This document shows positions 8,248 to 16,491 of a stretch of DNA of 48,723 nucleotides, piece after piece. A program made the translations under genes and the position numbers. The DNA lies in the NCBI GenBank assembly GCA_016930055.1, contig JAFGHP010000014.1, positions 1 to 48,723 on the forward strand. The letters are read 5' to 3'. The notes below the pieces were generated by a model. That model searched no databases, was not told where the DNA came from, and saw only the letters and a list, made by a program, of their open reading frames with translations. The number at the start of each line of letters is the position of its first letter. The first letter of the stretch is position 1. The stretch is from Candidatus Bathyarchaeota archaeon. GTDB taxonomy: Archaea > Thermoproteota > Bathyarchaeia > TCS64.

Positions 8248-8802
8248 CTAAGCTCTCCACCATTTAAATTCTAAATATTTTACTAATTGATTCTGAATCA
8301 CTGCGATAATAAATGTTTTTCTAACAGTTGATGCTAGCCTACCTGCTTTTACTATTTCAGCGGCTGTTATCTCATCAGATACTTTCTTTACTTGAATTAT
8401 GAAAGGTGCATGATCAATTCCAGGACCATGTTCATAAACAGCGAAATCGCATCCATATTTAATTCCCGGAGTAACAACATACCCTTTTTCTCTCAAATCT
8501 TTATACACTAAATATTTATTATCAAAATTATCAAGAACAATTTTTGTTTTATTTATAAGTGATTTTAAATTAACCTTTTTTTTATTTGATGTTGAAATAA
8601 CATTAATCTTATCTTTTTCTAAAAGATAAACGCCTTCAATGGGGTCTAATATTAAAGGCTCATTAAAATCTTCTTTGGGCCTCGGGTTTCCTAAGGGTTT
8701 TCCATAGAACCCTGATTCATAGAGTTTTCTACCATCTTGAGGAGACCATATTATTAATTTACTATCTTCTAATGCCTCAACTGTTATCACTTTTTTATTC
8801 AA
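8248..8802 (-). CDS. endA: tRNA-intron endonuclease (splicing endonuclease), short homotetramer-type subunit
   Basis: Cuts pre-tRNA and pre-rRNA introns at bulge-helix-bulge structures. At 184 residues it is the short form that assembles as a homotetramer (or with a second subunit). The catalytic triad reads as Y123 in FAVYEHG, H131 in GIDHAPF and K162 in VRKTFI; the His-Lys spacing of 31 equals that of the Methanocaldococcus enzyme. The start is TTG. It lies ten bases behind the PhoU-like gene and is probably co-transcribed with it. The only tRNA in this window has no intron. Confidence 0.93.
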   Translation of the reverse strand: MNKKVITVEALEDSKLIIWSPQDGRKLYESGFYGKPLGNPRPKEDFNEPLILDPIEGVYLLEKDKINVISTSNKKKVNLKSLINKTKIVLDNFDNKYLVYKDLREKGYVVTPGIKYGCDFAVYEHGPGIDHAPFIIQVKKVSDEITAAEIVKAGRLASTVRKTFIIAVIQNQLVKYLEFKWWRA

Positions 8803-8812
8803 TGTTATTCAT

Positions 8813-9466
8813 CTACAAAGCAATTATTCGTACAATATCTGAAGCTTCTTTTACTTTATTTACCAGATTCTCGAGTCTTTTTATTACTTCTCTTAGTAAA
8901 AGAATGTTTAAAATTTCTATTTTGCTAGTTAGAAGATATAGATCTAGTTGAAGAGATAAGGAATCAGCTTTTTGCTCAATATCATCAATCTCTTTAGCAA
9001 ATCCTAAGGATTTTTCACTGTTAAAACCTAAACTCATAATTGCGTCACGGAGTTTTAGTTGAGAATCAAAACTTAAATCTGCTATCTCCATTATACCTTC
9101 AACAGTTTTTTTATTAATAATCATCTCACGTGATTTAATCTCGGTTAAAAATACAGCGATTCCTTCTATATAATCAAGCATCTCGCTAAAACAACCAACT
9201 AAACGTAAAAAATCATCACGGTTTGTTAATATTCCTCCAACTTCATTTAACTCATGTATTAAGTTGCCACGCAGTTTTGTTGCTTCAACACCAATTTTTT
9301 TTATTTCTTCTATTTGAGGGAGCCCAATTTTAGAATCCTCTTTAATTAATGAATCAAAAATTACTAAACATTTTCTATAAGCTTCGACAACAATTCTAGT
9401 ATTATCTTGGCAAAGCATTAAAAGTTTACGCATTGTTCTATCTTCAGTTTCAAGTGGAAAAACCAT
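8813..9466 (-). CDS. DUF47/PhoU-like protein
   Basis: A 217-residue all-helical protein of the DUF47 family (TIGR00153), related to PhoU. Repeated acidic helices (residues about 20-60, 75-115, 130-165 and 170-215) contain the E/D-rich faces that bind metal ions in PhoU proteins, for example DIEQKADSL. Family members usually sit beside PitA-type phosphate transporters and modulate phosphate uptake; no transporter is visible here. ATG 9466 has GAGGGTG a few bases upstream. Function is inferred from the family. Confidence 0.8.
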   Translation of the reverse strand: MVFPLETEDRTMRKLLMLCQDNTRIVVEAYRKCLVIFDSLIKEDSKIGLPQIEEIKKIGVEATKLRGNLIHELNEVGGILTNRDDFLRLVGCFSEMLDYIEGIAVFLTEIKSREMIINKKTVEGIMEIADLSFDSQLKLRDAIMSLGFNSEKSLGFAKEIDDIEQKADSLSLQLDLYLLTSKIEILNILLLREVIKRLENLVNKVKEASDIVRIIAL

Positions 9467-9583
9467 TAAAGCACCCTCAGATTACAATACATATTAAGTT
9501 ATCAATCCATTTAAAGATATTATAAAGAATAAAAAAATTATTATATAATAATATTTTATCAAAATAAAAAAGGGGATAAATAG

Positions 9584-9805
9584 TTACTTTTTTTTCTTAT
9601 CTTTGGTTCCTAACCACCAATCCAAATAATCATCATGTCTTTGACGTGTTTTCTCATCATCAGTTAAATCTCTAGAATATTTTTTATCCATGGCACGTTC
9701 TAATTCTGCTTCATTAAATGTAACTCCGCAACTTTGGCAACTATATTGCTTTAACTTTCGATCCCAATTTAACCTTCCACCACAGTCTGGGCAATATGGA
9801 GACAT
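9584..9805 (-). CDS. Small zinc-ribbon protein
   Basis: A 73-residue protein with an N-terminal C4 zinc ribbon (C5, C8, C23 and C26, in CPDCGGRLNW and YSCQSCG). A charged helical tail follows, rich in Asp/Glu, then Lys (LTDDEKTRQRHDDYLDWWLG and a KDKKKK end). The ribbon resembles those of transcription or ribosome-associated factors, but nothing identifies a partner. It stands alone, divergent from the sulfur-carrier gene. A real gene by its clean ribbon; role unknown. Confidence 0.65.
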   Translation of the reverse strand: MSPYCPDCGGRLNWDRKLKQYSCQSCGVTFNEAELERAMDKKYSRDLTDDEKTRQRHDDYLDWWLGTKDKKKK

Positions 9806-9916
9806 TCTAATTACCTTCCTATCTTATAGTTTTCTTACTCGATGATAGTTTACTTTCTATTTCTTAAACCTTCTCTGATGTATTAGTTTATAGTGTACTT
9901 ATTATGTATTGAGATT

Positions 9917-10183
9917 ATGAATATTAATATCAAATTTATTGGTACGCTTCATAGAATTACAGGAAACAAAAATTTGTATATCGAATTAGAAAAAAAAGTT
10001 AAAATTGAAGACATTTTAATATTATTAGTAGAAAAATTCCCTGAATTAAAAGAAGATTTGATAAATCGCTCTAGAATATTGATTTTATTAAATGGAATAG
10101 ATTATAAAAACCTTGATGGTTTAAACACTCAGATTATTGAAAACTCGGAAATTACTATTGTTTCAACAATCCATGGTGGCTAA
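9917..10183 (+). CDS. Ubiquitin-like sulfur carrier (MoaD/ThiS/SAMP family)
   Basis: An 88-residue beta-grasp protein ending in the diagnostic Gly-Gly (STIHGG). The C-terminus can be adenylated and thiocarboxylated by an E1-like enzyme, then donate sulfur or be joined to lysines as a SAMP modifier. INIKFIGTLHRITG is the first beta-hairpin; KIEDILILLVEKFPEL is the helix; ILILLNGIDY is the central strand. I chose ATG 9917; an in-frame GTG at 9893 would add eight atypical residues. The next gene is a TtuA/Ncs6-type tRNA thiolase, so a TtuB- or Urm1-like role in tRNA thiolation is the best inference, though MoaD in molybdopterin synthesis is not excluded. Confidence 0.8.
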   Translation: MNINIKFIGTLHRITGNKNLYIELEKKVKIEDILILLVEKFPELKEDLINRSRILILLNGIDYKNLDGLNTQIIENSEITIVSTIHGG

Positions 10184-10210
10184 GAAATATTAACTAGATT
10201 AATATTTCTT
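10182..10210. repeat. 12-base-pair perfect inverted repeat before the tRNA thiolase gene
   Basis: AAGAAATATTAA and TTAATATTTCTT are exact reverse complements separated by CTAGA. The element fills the gap between the sulfur-carrier stop and the ATG at 10219 and is followed by a T-rich run. As DNA it covers the expected TATA position of a leaderless downstream gene, so it could be an operator. As RNA it could form a hairpin with a U-rich tail, reducing read-through. Confidence 0.55.
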
Positions 10211-10218
10211 CTTTTATA

Positions 10219-11139
10219 ATGAAAATTAAACCATGCACCAAATGTCATAGTAAAGAGTCTGTATTTTATAGACCTTATAGTGGAGAAAGATTATGCTCAA
10301 ATTGTTTCATCACTAGTATTAAAGATAAAGTTCAAAATGCAATTAATGTTTATGGCATGTTGGAGCATAATAATAGAATCGCAATAGGAGTAAGTGGAGG
10401 AAAAGACAGTTTAACATTATTACATGTTTTGAAACAAATTGAAGATGAAACACATGGTTCAGAGATAATAGCAATTTTTATTGATGAAGGTTTAGAAGGG
10501 TATAGAAATGAAGCTGAAAAAATAGTTAATCAAACTTGCCAAGACCTAAAAATTGAATTAATTAAATTAAGTTTTAAAAAATTATTCAATTTAACAATAG
10601 ATGATTTTGCTAAAAAAAATAGAAAATTATCGATATGTAGTTATTGTGGTGTTTTAAGAAGAAGAGCACTTAATGAAGGGGCAAAACAAGTTAATGCAGA
10701 TAGACTTGCTACAGGTCACAATTTAGACGATATGGCACAATCTGCTTTACTTAATTTATTAAGAGGAGATTTAAGTAAAATGCAGTCTTTATTTCCAGGA
10801 GGTTTTTATAAAAAGGGATTTGTCAGAAGGATTAAACCTTTATGCGAAGTACCCGAAAAAGAGACTACATTTTATTCACTGCTTCAAAACTTTGAATTTC
10901 AGAGTTATAAATGCAGTTATGCTCATGAGGCTATGAGAAATGATGTAAGAGACTGGATCTTAGAAATGGAAGAAAAGAGACCAGGAACAACACATACAAT
11001 ATTTCAAACTTCATTAAAATTAATACCAAAAAAAATTGATAAGAAACAAAACATATGTGAAAAATGCAGTGAACCGACTTCAAGTAATTTATGTAAAGTT
11101 TGTCAGATGATCGAAGACTATTTTAAAATTAATTCTTAA
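10219..11139 (+). CDS. tRNA 2-thiolation enzyme, TtuA/Ncs6 (TIGR00269) family
   Basis: ATP-dependent enzyme that puts sulfur on uridine or thymidine in tRNA. The 306-residue protein has an N-terminal zinc finger (C6, C9, C26 and C29), then the PP-loop SGGKDS (59-64) that adenylates the base. Three cysteines (C140 and C143 in CSYCGVLRRR, C232 in YKCSYAHEA) are placed like the ligands of the TtuA [4Fe-4S] cluster. A C-terminal zinc finger (CEKC...CKVC) completes it. The substrate could be position 54 (TtuA) or 34 (Ncs6); sequence alone does not decide. The sulfur carrier lies just upstream. Confidence 0.88.
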   Translation: MKIKPCTKCHSKESVFYRPYSGERLCSNCFITSIKDKVQNAINVYGMLEHNNRIAIGVSGGKDSLTLLHVLKQIEDETHGSEIIAIFIDEGLEGYRNEAEKIVNQTCQDLKIELIKLSFKKLFNLTIDDFAKKNRKLSICSYCGVLRRRALNEGAKQVNADRLATGHNLDDMAQSALLNLLRGDLSKMQSLFPGGFYKKGFVRRIKPLCEVPEKETTFYSLLQNFEFQSYKCSYAHEAMRNDVRDWILEMEEKRPGTTHTIFQTSLKLIPKKIDKKQNICEKCSEPTSSNLCKVCQMIEDYFKINS

Positions 11140-11905
11140 GAATTTGTTCAAGCTCCTCCACTACTTCAACTCTAAAAGCTTCGTTTTCACGCCATTTTTT
11201 TTCTAGGTTTCTACGTTTTTCAGGTGTAATTAATTTTCTTTTTTGAGCTTCGTTTAACATTTTTACTAAATTCATATAAACCGCTTGTGATTCTTTTAAA
11301 AGGTTTTTTTTAGGAACAGAGACTGCTAATTTTAATCGAAGATTAGAAACAAATTCATATAATACACTCATTTTATGTAAAAGATCATAATATTGTATGG
11401 GGTCTTTTTCTATTGAAACTTGAGTTAAAACAATTAATGGTTTTTCGAAATTATTTGATTTATTTTTAAAAATTTCTTGTTTAATACCTTCTGCTTCAAT
11501 AATTAATCGTTTAATTAAAAACGTGTCTAATCGATTAGTAATATAACTTCTGTATTCAGTATATTTGATATTATTTGGATTTTTACTTTGTTTTATTAGT
11601 TTTGTTTTAAAACTTGAATCTAAAGAAGAAAGAGCATTATTAAATTCGGTTAATAAAGGATTATTTTGAATATTAAGAAAATTTCTTAATCTCATGATTT
11701 GTTTAGGATTATTATAAATGATCCCTAAAGTAATCCAATCTTGTTCAATGAGTATCCTGAATTCAGGGTTTTCCTCTTTATTGTCTTTATTTTTTAAAAA
11801 AAATTCTTTTTTATCATAAATAGCAGAGTGATCGGTTTCTTCAGCAATTACATTATACAAATTATATATTGGATCTAACCATTGATTAATTCGTTCATCA
11901 GCCAA
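11129..11905 (-). CDS. Hypothetical helical protein
   Basis: I do not recognise this 258-residue protein. It is highly charged, without membrane segments or a signal peptide, and predicted mostly helical. A central stretch reads PLIVLTQVSIEKDPIQYYDLL. The C-terminal ~60 residues (from about 195) form a Lys/Glu-rich amphipathic helix pair (AQKRKLITPEKRRNLEKKWREN) that could be a coiled coil. The start is TTG. It overlaps the convergent thiolase gene by 11 bases. It may be lineage-specific. Confidence 0.5.
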   Translation of the reverse strand: MADERINQWLDPIYNLYNVIAEETDHSAIYDKKEFFLKNKDNKEENPEFRILIEQDWITLGIIYNNPKQIMRLRNFLNIQNNPLLTEFNNALSSLDSSFKTKLIKQSKNPNNIKYTEYRSYITNRLDTFLIKRLIIEAEGIKQEIFKNKSNNFEKPLIVLTQVSIEKDPIQYYDLLHKMSVLYEFVSNLRLKLAVSVPKKNLLKESQAVYMNLVKMLNEAQKRKLITPEKRRNLEKKWRENEAFRVEVVEELEQILKN

Positions 11906-11995
11906 TAAGAATCATTGCAGAAATAAATATAGTTGTTTAAAAGTATTTTTAAAGACAATTATTAAAAAATCAGTTTTAATAAAAAGTGATTTATT

Positions 11996-13276
11996 TTATT
12001 GTTCTTTATTTGCTTTATCTTTAATATAGAAAAAGGTTAAGATCATAGCAATTAATAGAGACACACTTTGTAAATACCATGGAAAAACAGGATTAATAGT
12101 ATAAATTATTCCACCTAATTTACTACCTAAAGCCATAGGAATAAAAATTAAAAATCCACTTGAATAACCTCCACCTGTTATTCCAATACTCATTCCACTA
12201 CCTAAAGCAGACATTATTCTACCTCTATTTTCTCTGGGAATTGAATTTGCTAAAAATACACTACTAGATATCCACATTAGAGTACTAGATATTACTAAAA
12301 TTATATAGAGAGGTATAACAGCATAAAAACCGTTTATTAAAGTAAAAATAAACATTGAAGGAATTGCTAAGATAAATGATGCTAACATACATTTTCTAGA
12401 ACCTATATGATCAACTATGTTGCCTACAATGAGACTCATAATAGTTTTAGTTATTCCACCAATTAGCATAATTAAACCCCAATCATAAGCTGATAATTTG
12501 ATTACTTCTGTTGCATATACAATCCAAAATGGTAGAATTGTACTTCCTGCAAGTGTTAAAATAAGAGCAACTAACGTATAGCCACGAATGTTTATCCAAA
12601 TCCAATTAACACTATGATAAACGGCTTTATAAGCTTCATAAAAAATTTTAATTATATTCCTACCAATTGGTTGCCCTTTTATTGTGTCTTTGAGATATTT
12701 AATTCTTAGAAATGCTACGAATAACCCAATTATTGTGCTGAATACGTATCCAAGTCTCATTGCTGGTTGAAGAGTATAAGCAGCAATTAATGCTCCTCCT
12801 ATGTATGGTGTAATTATTCTGACAGCTTCAGGGATAGCAATTGTTAATGCATAGATTCTCCCTCTTCCTCCAACAGGGATGCTATCTGCCATAATTGCAT
12901 TTAAAGCAGGCATATAAAACAAAACTGTTTGTTGATAAGCATACGCTAAAGCAATGTATAGCCAATTAGGTGCTAATGCAAAGATTATAAAACTAGAAGA
13001 ATACAACAAAGTAGCTATACCAACTAACCTAGATCTCCCAGATTTATCAGCAATATAACCGCCTATAGGATAGAGTAGACAAGCCGCAACACTGCCAATA
13101 AAATAAACATCTCCTATTGTATTTTTTGTTCCCCCCAAACTGAGTATAAAGAGGCTAAGGTAAGGAAGAACTATTGAGTCACTCATACTCCATAAGACTC
13201 GACTTAAAGTTAAGATAAGGACATTGCCTTTCATCATGTTTTTTAAGCTAAGTTGTTCAGCCAAGTTATCTCTCAA
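11996..13276 (-). CDS. MFS transporter
   Basis: A 426-residue membrane protein with twelve predicted helices in two halves of six. The family signature after helix 2 is clear: GGYIADKSGRSRLVG (about residues 72-86), repeated in the second half as GNIVDHIGSRKCML. It resembles drug- or metabolite-exporting major-facilitator proteins. The substrate cannot be deduced. The start taken is TTG 13276; a second TTG at 13264, with GAGAGAT three bases before it, is equally possible. An amidohydrolase gene lies upstream on the same strand with an 82-base gap. Confidence 0.85.
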   Translation of the reverse strand: MRDNLAEQLSLKNMMKGNVLILTLSRVLWSMSDSIVLPYLSLFILSLGGTKNTIGDVYFIGSVAACLLYPIGGYIADKSGRSRLVGIATLLYSSSFIIFALAPNWLYIALAYAYQQTVLFYMPALNAIMADSIPVGGRGRIYALTIAIPEAVRIITPYIGGALIAAYTLQPAMRLGYVFSTIIGLFVAFLRIKYLKDTIKGQPIGRNIIKIFYEAYKAVYHSVNWIWINIRGYTLVALILTLAGSTILPFWIVYATEVIKLSAYDWGLIMLIGGITKTIMSLIVGNIVDHIGSRKCMLASFILAIPSMFIFTLINGFYAVIPLYIILVISSTLMWISSSVFLANSIPRENRGRIMSALGSGMSIGITGGGYSSGFLIFIPMALGSKLGGIIYTINPVFPWYLQSVSLLIAMILTFFYIKDKANKEQ

Positions 13277-13358
13277 TCCTTGGGTTGGATATTGCCTTTT
13301 ACTTTAAGTTATAAACATTAGGTAAAATAAACCTATAAACAAAAAGAAAAATTATTTT

Positions 13359-14984
13359 TTAATGTGAAAATACTATTTTACCATTTACTATAGTTGTTAA
13401 AACTTTTACATTTAATAATTCTTCTGGTGGTAAATCAGTAATATCTCTATCTAAAATTATTAAATCTGCTAATTTTCCTACTTCTATGCTTCCTTTAAGA
13501 GTTTCTTCTTTACTTAAATAGGCTCCATTCCAAGTGTAAATTTTTAAAGCGTCTTTTATACTAATTGCTTCCTCTGGTCCAATAATGGTTCCAGAATTAG
13601 TTTTTCTTGTTACAGCACTATACATTTGTATAAATGGACTATAATATGCAACTGGTGCATCGCTATTTCCACCAGCAATAATGCCCATATTAATCATTGT
13701 TTTATGAGGATGTAACCATCTACTTCTTTCAATACTAAAGTTTTCGAGATATTGATCTCCTAATTGATACATGTAACCTATGCTACTGCTTGGTGTTACT
13801 CCAAGGGATTTAATTCGTTCAAGTTGTTTTGGAGTACATAAACTATTATGTTCTATTCTATGTCTCATGTCAGTTATTGGGTATATTTTTTGTGCATTTT
13901 CAATAGCATTTAAAACTGCATCAATGCCTTTGTCTCCGATTGCATGAACACTTATTCTTATTCTTGATTTATGAGCTCTTAATACATAATTATTCAAATC
14001 ATCAGGTTCAGTTGCCCATAAGCCACAACCACATGGACCTCTTTTTTGGGGATAATATACACATGCAGTTCCCCCTGCACCAGAACCATCGCCCATTATT
14101 TTTAAACTAATAAAGCGTAACCAATCATCTCCAAATCCACTTTCCATTCCAAAAGATTCAAGAACTTTTAATGAAGCTTCAGGTGATCCTAATCTTAGCA
14201 TTATTCCAATTCTAACATTACATTGTCCATCTTTGAGAAGTTGTTGATAACAATGAATCCCTAATGCAGAACCGCTTGCATCATGTGTTGAAGTAATACC
14301 CCATTCAGTAAATTGCAGTAAGACTTTATTTAAAACAGGCTTTATATCATCAATTGTATATTGCGGTAAATGTTTAGTTACTATACTTTTAGCAGATTCA
14401 TATAATAAACCAGTAGCTTCACCATATTTGTCTCTATCAATTTTGCCACCGCTTGGATCAAGGGTTTCTTTCGTTATTCCAGCTAAATTTAACGCTAAAC
14501 TATTTACTACACATTGATGTCCAGTATCTGAGTTTAAATAAACAGGGTTTTCTGGCGCAGCTGAATCTAATTCCCACCTAGTAATCTGACGTTTTTCAAG
14601 GAGTTTTGAATCATTATAATTATCACCTCTAATCCATTTACCTTTACCAAGTTCTATTGATTTTTCGGATATTATGTTTTGAAGTTTTTTAATTCCTTTA
14701 ATTTTTGGATCTCGACAATCAATCGATAAAAGACCAGTTGCAGTAATTATTGGATGGGTGTGGCTATCTATTAAACCTGGTATAACAAGTTTACCTTTCA
14801 AATCAATAACTTTAGTATTATCGTTAATTAATTTAGTAGAATCATTAGTTTTTCCAACAAAACTAATTATATTTTTATTTATTCCCACTGCTTCAGCAAC
14901 AGTGTCTTTTGAATCAATAGTTAATATTTTCCCATTGATTAAAATTAAATCAGCAAAACAGTTAGAACGCTTTTGATTAAACAT
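13359..14984 (-). CDS. YtcJ-like metal-dependent amidohydrolase
   Basis: A 541-residue TIM-barrel amidohydrolase. The metal-binding HxH lies at H75 and H77 (LIDSHTHPI). Further ligand regions are SVHAIGDKGIDA, RHRIEHNSL and GGNSDAPVAYYSPF, and the C-terminal composite domain ends with GKLADLIILDRD and TIVNGKIVF. This is the YtcJ/AepA-like branch, which includes N-substituted formamide deformylase; members cleave C-N bonds of amides and the physiological substrate is usually unknown. The start is ATG. The MFS gene lies behind it on the same strand, compatible with uptake or export of its substrate or product. Confidence 0.85.
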   Translation of the reverse strand: MFNQKRSNCFADLILINGKILTIDSKDTVAEAVGINKNIISFVGKTNDSTKLINDNTKVIDLKGKLVIPGLIDSHTHPIITATGLLSIDCRDPKIKGIKKLQNIISEKSIELGKGKWIRGDNYNDSKLLEKRQITRWELDSAAPENPVYLNSDTGHQCVVNSLALNLAGITKETLDPSGGKIDRDKYGEATGLLYESAKSIVTKHLPQYTIDDIKPVLNKVLLQFTEWGITSTHDASGSALGIHCYQQLLKDGQCNVRIGIMLRLGSPEASLKVLESFGMESGFGDDWLRFISLKIMGDGSGAGGTACVYYPQKRGPCGCGLWATEPDDLNNYVLRAHKSRIRISVHAIGDKGIDAVLNAIENAQKIYPITDMRHRIEHNSLCTPKQLERIKSLGVTPSSSIGYMYQLGDQYLENFSIERSRWLHPHKTMINMGIIAGGNSDAPVAYYSPFIQMYSAVTRKTNSGTIIGPEEAISIKDALKIYTWNGAYLSKEETLKGSIEVGKLADLIILDRDITDLPPEELLNVKVLTTIVNGKIVFSH

Positions 14985-15048
14985 AATAAAAAATAAGGAT
15001 CTTACAAAATAAGTTTATTATGAATTTTAGTATTTAAAGTTAGAAAGG

Positions 15049-15058
15049 TTATATAAAG
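15049..15058 (+). promoter_or_regulatory. TATA box of the YHS microprotein gene
   Basis: TTATATAAAG lies 24-33 bases before the ATG at 15082. No Shine-Dalgarno element is seen in between, so a leaderless transcript is likely. This promoter supports the short frame being a real gene. Confidence 0.55.
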
Positions 15059-15081
15059 ACCGTTTCTAAAAAATAAAATAG

Positions 15082-15231
15082 ATGTCTATGGCAAAAGATC
15101 CAATATGTGGAATGATGGTTGATGAAAAAAATGCTAAGTTGACTAGTGAATATAATGGTAAAAAATATTACTTTTGTAATGAACGATGTAAACTTACCTT
15201 TGATAAAAATCCAGCCAGATTTGCTAAATGA
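15082..15231 (+). CDS. YHS-domain microprotein (49 aa)
   Basis: The short frame encodes a complete, free-standing YHS domain: KDPICGMMVD at residues 5-14, YNGKKYYFCNERC at 24-36 and FDKNPARF at 39-46. The three cysteines (C9, C32 and C36) are the likely metal ligands. YHS domains are usually fused to heavy-metal P-type ATPases such as CopA, or occur alone as small proteins thought to bind copper or other soft metals. It lies between the amidohydrolase (divergent) and cysteine desulfurase (convergent, 6-base gap) and has its own promoter. No metal ATPase is in the window. Confidence 0.88.
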   Translation: MSMAKDPICGMMVDEKNAKLTSEYNGKKYYFCNERCKLTFDKNPARFAK

Positions 15232-15237
15232 ATAATT

Positions 15238-16440
15238 TTATTGATTAGCAATTTTTTCTACAGCCATTAATAACGTATCTATTTCAGTTTTAGTATTGTA
15301 AAGATATGTTGATGCTCTTACGTTTCCTTCATTTAGTTGAAAAAGTTCCTTCATCAACGGTAATGCACAATGGTGTCCAGAACGAACCCCTATATTAAAT
15401 TCAGTATCTAATGTTAATGCAACATCGTGAGGATTCATATCCCCAATATTAAAAGTAGCTAAACCCACACGTTGTTTAGGATCAAGAGGACCATAAACTT
15501 TTACTCTATCAATTTCCAATAAACCTTCTACAAGTTTTTTAGCTAGAACATGATCCCAATTTGCGACATTATCAATACCATGTTTGTTTAAGTAATTACA
15601 AGCTTCGCCCAATCCGATAACTTGAGCTATAGCAGGAGTACCTGCTTCAAACTTCATTGGAGACGTAGCTAATTCGTAGCTATCAACATTTACATTAGTT
15701 ATAGTTCCTCCGCCAATACAAAGCGGTTCAGTTTGTTCTAAAAGTTCATCCGCAATATAAAGTCCACCTGAGCCTGTAGGTCCAAGCATTTTATGACCAC
15801 TAAAAGACAAATAATCAACATCTAGAGATTTAACATCAGTTTTTAAATGTGGTACCAATTGTGCACCATCTACTAATACCACTGTTCCATGTTCATGAGC
15901 AATTTGAATAATATCTTTTAATGGTGTAATTACCCCTAAAACGTTACTCACTCCAGTAATAGCGACAAGTCTAGTATTATCATCAATAATTTTCTCAAAA
16001 TCATTTAAATCAAAAATTCCTTCAGGTGTTGAAGCAACAACATTTAATTTACAGCCATGTTTTTGACAAACTCGAAGCCATGTTATAAAATTACTATGAT
16101 GCTCAATTATTGTTGTTACTATTTTATCTTCTTTCTTCCAATCTAAACTATTAGCTACAAGATTTATGCCTTCAGTAGTATTTCTTAGCATAGCAATGTT
16201 TTCAGATCCCGATGCATTAATAAATTTTGAAACAAGTTCATGCGCTTTCTCATATTCTTCACTTGCTTTTTGACTCCATCTATGAACCCCTCTTTCAATA
16301 TTAGCTCTATAAAATCTATAAAATTCCGTCTCTTTGATTATTACCTGTTCAGGAGTTAAACTACTTGCAGCGCTATCAAGATAAATGAAACCTTGATTTA
16401 ATATTGGAAAATCATTCCGAATTGAATTTAGATCAAGCAA
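15238..16440 (-). CDS. sufS: Cysteine desulfurase, SufS type
   Basis: PLP enzyme that takes sulfur from cysteine as an enzyme-bound persulfide for Fe-S clusters and other thio-cofactors. The 400-residue protein has the PLP lysine K217 in SFSGHKMLGPTG, DGAQLVPH upstream of it, and the persulfide cysteine C358 in VRSGHHCALPLM. A single-residue Cys loop without a long insertion marks the SufS/CsdA group rather than IscS. No sufBCD genes are near. The start is TTG. It may also feed sulfur to the carrier and thiolase at 10 kb (inference). Confidence 0.92.
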   Translation of the reverse strand: MLDLNSIRNDFPILNQGFIYLDSAASSLTPEQVIIKETEFYRFYRANIERGVHRWSQKASEEYEKAHELVSKFINASGSENIAMLRNTTEGINLVANSLDWKKEDKIVTTIIEHHSNFITWLRVCQKHGCKLNVVASTPEGIFDLNDFEKIIDDNTRLVAITGVSNVLGVITPLKDIIQIAHEHGTVVLVDGAQLVPHLKTDVKSLDVDYLSFSGHKMLGPTGSGGLYIADELLEQTEPLCIGGGTITNVNVDSYELATSPMKFEAGTPAIAQVIGLGEACNYLNKHGIDNVANWDHVLAKKLVEGLLEIDRVKVYGPLDPKQRVGLATFNIGDMNPHDVALTLDTEFNIGVRSGHHCALPLMKELFQLNEGNVRASTYLYNTKTEIDTLLMAVEKIANQ

Positions 16441-16491
16441 ATTATTTCTAAGAATAAAGATGTAGCAGATGAAGCTTAAGTCTTTTAGGAT

